Assembly (NCBI GenBank): GCA_025057975.1
Contig: JANWUV010000020.1
Location: 240 to 36,823 of the forward strand
DNA length: 36,584 bases
Direction: 5' to 3'
From: Chloracidobacterium sp.
GTDB taxonomy: Bacteria > Acidobacteriota > Blastocatellia > Chloracidobacteriales > Chloracidobacteriaceae
Below, piece by piece: positions 33,334 to 36,584 of the stretch; the first letter of the stretch is position 1; the number at the start of each line of letters is the position of its first letter. The notes under the pieces were generated by a model. The model worked only from the letters and a program-made list of their open reading frames with translations. It searched no databases and was not told the origin of the DNA. The translations under genes were made by a program, and so were the position numbers.

Positions 33334-34025
33334 GACGCGCCTCCAACCGGACGGCGGCGCCGGGGCGTATTCGGCGGCTGCGTCGGCCGGTAGCGCGCCG
33401 GGTCGCCGGACGCCAGAACCTCGGCGATCTGGCGAAAGGTTTCTGATTGGCTGGGCGTTTCACCACTTCCAAGATCGGGATGCCGCCAAGCGTCCAGCGT
33501 CAGCAACTTCGGAATGTCCGGTGGGATGCGCGCCCGCAATTCATCTTCCGTCGCCAACAGATCGTCACGGTACGCCTCGGTCAACCAACGGAGTAACTCA
33601 TCGCTGCGCCACCGTCGGCCATATGCGATGGGGCTTCCGTCCAGATTGCACACCGGTGACTGATCTGGAAGTTGAATGACACGGCCGCGCAGGCGGATAG
33701 TACGCGCTTCACGCCGCACTCGGCCGCGATCATCAAAGGTCTGCCCCTCGTCGCTGTCCGCCGTCGGGTAAAGATAGTCATCCGGTGTGACGCCCGGTGG
33801 GCGACTCAGACAGTTCCCAAAAACATGCAGACAGTTGTCAATAGCCGCGTGTCCTGCGTCCCACACGTGACAACCCAGTGTTTCAATGACCATCGCCCAG
33901 CGGTCGGGATCACGGTAGGCGTGAAGCCGCGCCGCCGCCAACCGGAAGCCGGGCGCATCAAGCATCGGAAAAACCAATCGGTCGGCGCAATCGTCCAACT
34001 GCGCCAAAATTTCGGCGGCCGTCAT
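33324..34025 (-). CDS. Unknown protein, DUF7003-like
   Basis: 233 residues, soluble, no signal. It reads MTAAEILAQLDDCADRLVFP, then LHAYRDPDRWAMVIETLGC, HAAIDNCLHVFGNCLSRPPG and DDYLYPTADSDEG. I match this from memory to the DUF7003 group of uncharacterised proteins; the match is moderate. ATG 34025 overlaps the flotillin stop (ATGA) and its end overlaps pgpA. Its family function is unknown; the tight coupling suggests a role with flotillin. Confidence 0.65.
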   Translation of the reverse strand: MTAAEILAQLDDCADRLVFPMLDAPGFRLAAARLHAYRDPDRWAMVIETLGCHVWDAGHAAIDNCLHVFGNCLSRPPGVTPDDYLYPTADSDEGQTFDDRGRVRREARTIRLRGRVIQLPDQSPVCNLDGSPIAYGRRWRSDELLRWLTEAYRDDLLATEDELRARIPPDIPKLLTLDAWRHPDLGSGETPSQSETFRQIAEVLASGDPARYRPTQPPNTPRRRRPVGGASCD

Positions 34026-35617
34026 CCCTCTTTCGGCGTCGGCTTGGGTGCGGCCGTCCCTGTCCGTGACGGCGTTTTCTCCGTCTTACCGTTCGCGCCC
34101 GAATCAACCAATGAACCTAAGTAAGCTGGCAATTCAACACCGGCCTGCCGGGCGATTTCCTGAAGGGGCGGCAACGATGAGACAAAGTTGCGGATGAAGT
34201 GCGCCGTGGATGAGCCGTCGCCGTTGCCGCCCGAATCCCAGACCGTAATTTTGTCGATCTTGAGGTTGGCGATGGCTTCGACCTGTTTTTCGACAATAGT
34301 TTCCAGCTTCTCAAGCAGAATCAGCTTGGCGGCGGTGTCGGGGTCGTTGCCGCAGGCGCGGATGATGTTGTGATAGCCCTCAGCTTTCGCCAGCAGGAGT
34401 TGCTTCATGCCGTCGGCGTCAGCCTTGTACTTGAGAAGGATGGCGTCGGCTTCGCCTTGCGCTACACGTCGGATGCGTTCGGCTTCAGCGTCGGCTTCCA
34501 CCTGTCGCTTGAGTTTCTCAATTTCTTGGCGGACGAGTTCCTCTTTCTCAAGAAGGGCTTTTTCGCGCTGCCGTTGCGCGATAAGGATTTCACGTTCGGC
34601 GTTGGCTTTGGCGACTTCGGCGCGTTGCTGGGCGGCGGCCTGCCGTTCGGCCAACATCGCGTTCGATTCAATAACAGCCGCCCGCGCCATGTTTTCTTTC
34701 GCCGCCGTTTCAGCCTCCAGCTCGGCGATGGAAATGCGCTGTTGGGCTTCGGCGCGCTTGACACCTACTTCGGCTTCGGCGCGTTCGGCGGCGATGTCAA
34801 TGGTTTTCTTACGGTTGGCCTGAGCTTCGGCGATCGCCGCTTCAGCTTCCAACTGGGCCGTCACCATGCGCATTGTCCGCTCGGCTTCCTTTTTTCCCTT
34901 CTCCGTTTCAGTTGCTTCAAGGGCAACCTGTACGGTGCGTTCGCGAACGGCCTTCGCCTCGCCCACCGCGCCGAACCGTTCCTGCTCAGCGACCTCAACG
35001 CGCGCCTTATTAATAGCCTCGGCGGCCGACTTCTTACCGATGGCTTCGATGTAGCCGGAGGCGTCCGTGATGTCACGGACGTTGACGTTGAGCAACTCTA
35101 AACCGAGCTTGTGGAGCTCGGCGGCGACATTTTTATTGACCTGCTGAAGAAACACTTCGCGGTCGCGGTTGATTTCCTCAATGGTCAACGTCGCAATGAC
35201 CAGTCGCAATTGACCGAGGATGATTTCCTGCGCCTGTTCCTTGATTTGGCGTTCATCAAGCCCCAGCAATCGTTCAGCGGCGTTGTTCATAATCGCCGGG
35301 TCGGTTGAGATGGCAACGGTAAAGGTGCTGGGTACATTGACGCGGATGTTTTGTTTCGAGAGCGCCCCCGTGAGGTTGATCTCAATCGGCATCGGTTGGA
35401 GGCTCAGGAACTGGTAATCCTGAATCACCGGAATCACAAACGCGCCGCCGCCGTGGATGCACTTGGCGCTGCGGCCGCCGCCGACCTTGCCGTAAATGAC
35501 AAGAATGCGGTTCGACGGGCAGCGTTTGTACTGATTGATGATGACGCCGATGACAATCAACACCGCCAAAGCGGACAAGCCGACGGTGGCCACCAGCGCA
35601 AGACTGATTTCACCCAT
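34022..35617 (-). CDS. Flotillin-family SPFH membrane scaffold protein
   Basis: 531 residues. One N-terminal membrane helix (ISLALVATVGLSALAVLIVI, about 4-28), an SPFH domain (about 45-200: ILVIYGKVGGGRSAKCIHGG, then INLTGALSKQNIRVNVPSTF), then a long Glu/Ala coiled coil (200-410) of the flotillin type. After that LAKAEGYHNIIRACGNDPDT and a C-terminal segment with NFVSSLPPLQEIARQAGVEL. Flotillins form rafts or microdomains that organise membrane proteins. It overlaps the NfeD-like gene by eight bases. Confidence 0.93.
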   Translation of the reverse strand: MGEISLALVATVGLSALAVLIVIGVIINQYKRCPSNRILVIYGKVGGGRSAKCIHGGGAFVIPVIQDYQFLSLQPMPIEINLTGALSKQNIRVNVPSTFTVAISTDPAIMNNAAERLLGLDERQIKEQAQEIILGQLRLVIATLTIEEINRDREVFLQQVNKNVAAELHKLGLELLNVNVRDITDASGYIEAIGKKSAAEAINKARVEVAEQERFGAVGEAKAVRERTVQVALEATETEKGKKEAERTMRMVTAQLEAEAAIAEAQANRKKTIDIAAERAEAEVGVKRAEAQQRISIAELEAETAAKENMARAAVIESNAMLAERQAAAQQRAEVAKANAEREILIAQRQREKALLEKEELVRQEIEKLKRQVEADAEAERIRRVAQGEADAILLKYKADADGMKQLLLAKAEGYHNIIRACGNDPDTAAKLILLEKLETIVEKQVEAIANLKIDKITVWDSGGNGDGSSTAHFIRNFVSSLPPLQEIARQAGVELPAYLGSLVDSGANGKTEKTPSRTGTAAPKPTPKEG

Positions 35618-36278
35618 GGGGAAGTTCCTCGTGTGATGGCGCTAAAGCCTGCCGACCGGCTGCGGCTTCAACAGGTTGGGAAGTAGGCTCGGAAGACGGG
35701 TATGCGCTGAGCAGTGACTCCGGCACAACCATCAAAACGCCGTTGCTGACACTGTGAACGAACACTCGTGAACCGGTTGGAATCGCCGGTCCATCCGTGA
35801 CGGCTTCCAAGGTCGCCAGCCGCCCTTGGACTTCAATTTGCACCTGTCCACTCCCTTGTCCATACGCCGGTATCGTCAGGTATACCGTTCCAAAGTTGCC
35901 GATGGCGTTGGCGACGCGGAGCGTCCCATCGGATTCAATGCGGCGGGCCTGGCGGAGCATCCAGACGGTCGTCGCAAAGGTGATCAGACCGGCGCTTACC
36001 GCCGTTCCCAGCACCATCGTTGGCGACAGGCGCGTCATCTGGAAGCACAGAACACCGCTCCACCCCATGACCATCAATCCGGCCAGCATCGCGTTGAGGC
36101 CGCCGCCGGGCAACGAATCACCGTGACCGAACAGGTCAAAGCTTCCGTCAAGGTGGCCGTCAAGGCCGTCGAGGAGCGCCCCTAGGAGCAGCTTGGCGAC
36201 CAGCAGAGCCGTTGAAAACAAAGCAATTCCCCAGCATAGCCATTCCAGAGCCGAACCTGCCACCAACCACTCCACCAT
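35610..36278 (-). CDS. NfeD/YuaF-like membrane protein with OB-fold tail
   Basis: 222 residues with about four hydrophobic helices (LEWLCWGIALFSTALLVAKL first) and a soluble C-terminal beta domain: AIGNFGTVYLTIPAYGQGSG, QVQIEVQGRLATLEAVT, GSRVFVHSVSNGVLMVVPES. This matches YuaF/NfeD-type OB-fold partners that accompany flotillin genes; the overlap with flotillin supports it. The second half of the membrane part contains a Gly/Asp loop (LDGLDGHLDGSFDLFGHGDS), unusual in the family. Confidence 0.8.
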   Translation of the reverse strand: MVEWLVAGSALEWLCWGIALFSTALLVAKLLLGALLDGLDGHLDGSFDLFGHGDSLPGGGLNAMLAGLMVMGWSGVLCFQMTRLSPTMVLGTAVSAGLITFATTVWMLRQARRIESDGTLRVANAIGNFGTVYLTIPAYGQGSGQVQIEVQGRLATLEAVTDGPAIPTGSRVFVHSVSNGVLMVVPESLLSAYPSSEPTSQPVEAAAGRQALAPSHEELPHG

Positions 36279-36352
36279 AGGACGTTCCGAACCGCAACGG
36301 GGCTTTCACCGGGAGGGAAGACAAACAATAACGGCTAAAAGTGCGGAAAAGA

Positions 36353-36381
36353 ACATTAGTGACGCCATCCGCCTTGGTCAA
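36353..36381 (-). promoter_or_regulatory. Putative promoter of the NfeD-flotillin operon
   Basis: TTGACC (-35, 36376-36381) and TAATGT (-10, 36353-36358) on the minus strand, 17 bases apart, lie 75 bases before the NfeD-like start. Confidence 0.45.
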
Positions 36382-36420
36382 GCACAGGTTGATTGGTTTT
36401 CGCGGGGATACAGGAGGTGC

Positions 36421-36584
36421 CTAAGCACGGACCACCGTCACACTGCGCCCGCCGGGCGTCACCGCCACGTACGCCCGCGTCCGCTCCGCCACCGACGCCT
36501 GCCCCTTCCGCTGGTCAAAAATCACCAGCCACCCCACCGCCTGCTCCCCTAGCCCCGCCAGATAAGCCTCCAACTGCTCCAGCC
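36421..36584 (-). CDS. C-terminus of an ATP-binding/PD-(D/E)XK-type protein, N-terminus outside window
   Basis: 53 residues end at TAG 36421-36423. The tail LEQLEAYLAGLGEQAVGWLV then IFDQRKGQASVAERTRAY and VTPGGRSVTVVRA resembles the ends of AAA-type ATP-binding proteins with a C-terminal nuclease-like domain, which commonly finish with LDxYLxxLG...GWLVIFDRR...TPGGRRVTVVRA. With so little sequence the family is tentative. Its start lies beyond the right edge. Confidence 0.45.
   Translation of the reverse strand, partial: LEQLEAYLAGLGEQAVGWLVIFDQRKGQASVAERTRAYVAVTPGGRSVTVVRA

Noticed and set aside
1-36584. CRISPR array, insertion sequence or prophage
   Set aside because: No regularly spaced repeats, transposase or phage structural genes were seen on either strand. 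The debris at 31 kb has no IS ends that I can recognise.

Overview
The window looks like chromosomal DNA of a GC-rich Gram-negative bacterium. An outer-membrane TolC-type channel, an RND efflux pump and a lipoprotein adaptor indicate an outer membrane. My best guess is an Acidobacteriota of the Blastocatellia/Chloracidobacterium type. The reasons are the cysteine-type EgtB with a Tyr-Tyr pair like the crystallised Chloracidobacterium thermophilum enzyme, the DUF4384, Uma2 and RHS/BIG2 content, and a TPR-membrane protein resembling ORFs I associate with Acidobacteria. This is recognition from memory and was not searched.

Layout. 1-2.4 kb is a decaying accessory zone on the minus strand: an edge-truncated Uma2 nuclease, a DUF4384 gene broken by an 8-bp tandem duplication, and a small gene broken by an apparent 1-base deletion. 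2.4-5.1 kb holds a divergent pair, a Gdx/SugE-like SMR exporter (-) and a polytopic His-rich TPR protein (+), with repeated palindromic sites between them. 5.3-7.6 kb is the two-gene ergothioneine unit egtB-egtD. 7.9-14.6 kb (+) carries the glutamate synthase large chain, yajQ and an RqcH/NFACT protein. 14.6-18.0 kb (-) carries a TolC-like protein, BirA and an M50-type membrane protease.

18.2-22.2 kb (-) reads elaA, a histidine phosphatase, a 127-aa unknown, a JAMM/MPN metalloprotease, RNase D and tRNA-Ala(CGC) with a clear terminator. 22.25-30.7 kb (+) is one tightly packed efflux unit: TetR regulator, lipoprotein adaptor, short-chain dehydrogenase, RND pump, and a NorD-like VWA protein whose start overlaps the pump stop. 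30.6-31.9 kb (-) is a scar of gene fragments: an intact MntA antitoxin, a truncated HepT toxin, a frameshifted RHS core and a BIG2 scrap. 32.0-36.3 kb (-) is a five-gene membrane operon in which the first four genes overlap: NfeD-like, flotillin, DUF7003-like, PgpA, voltage-gated-type K+ channel. The right edge holds the C-terminus of another gene.

How the genes may work together. egtB and egtD make the ergothioneine core from histidine and a thiol donor. The TetR, adaptor and pump form an inner-membrane efflux system that could use the TolC-like protein encoded 4 kb away. The NfeD/flotillin operon links a membrane scaffold to phospholipid synthesis and an ion channel. The least explained pieces are the JAMM plus 127-aa pair, the NorD-like protein without its AAA+ partner, and the His-rich TPR membrane protein.
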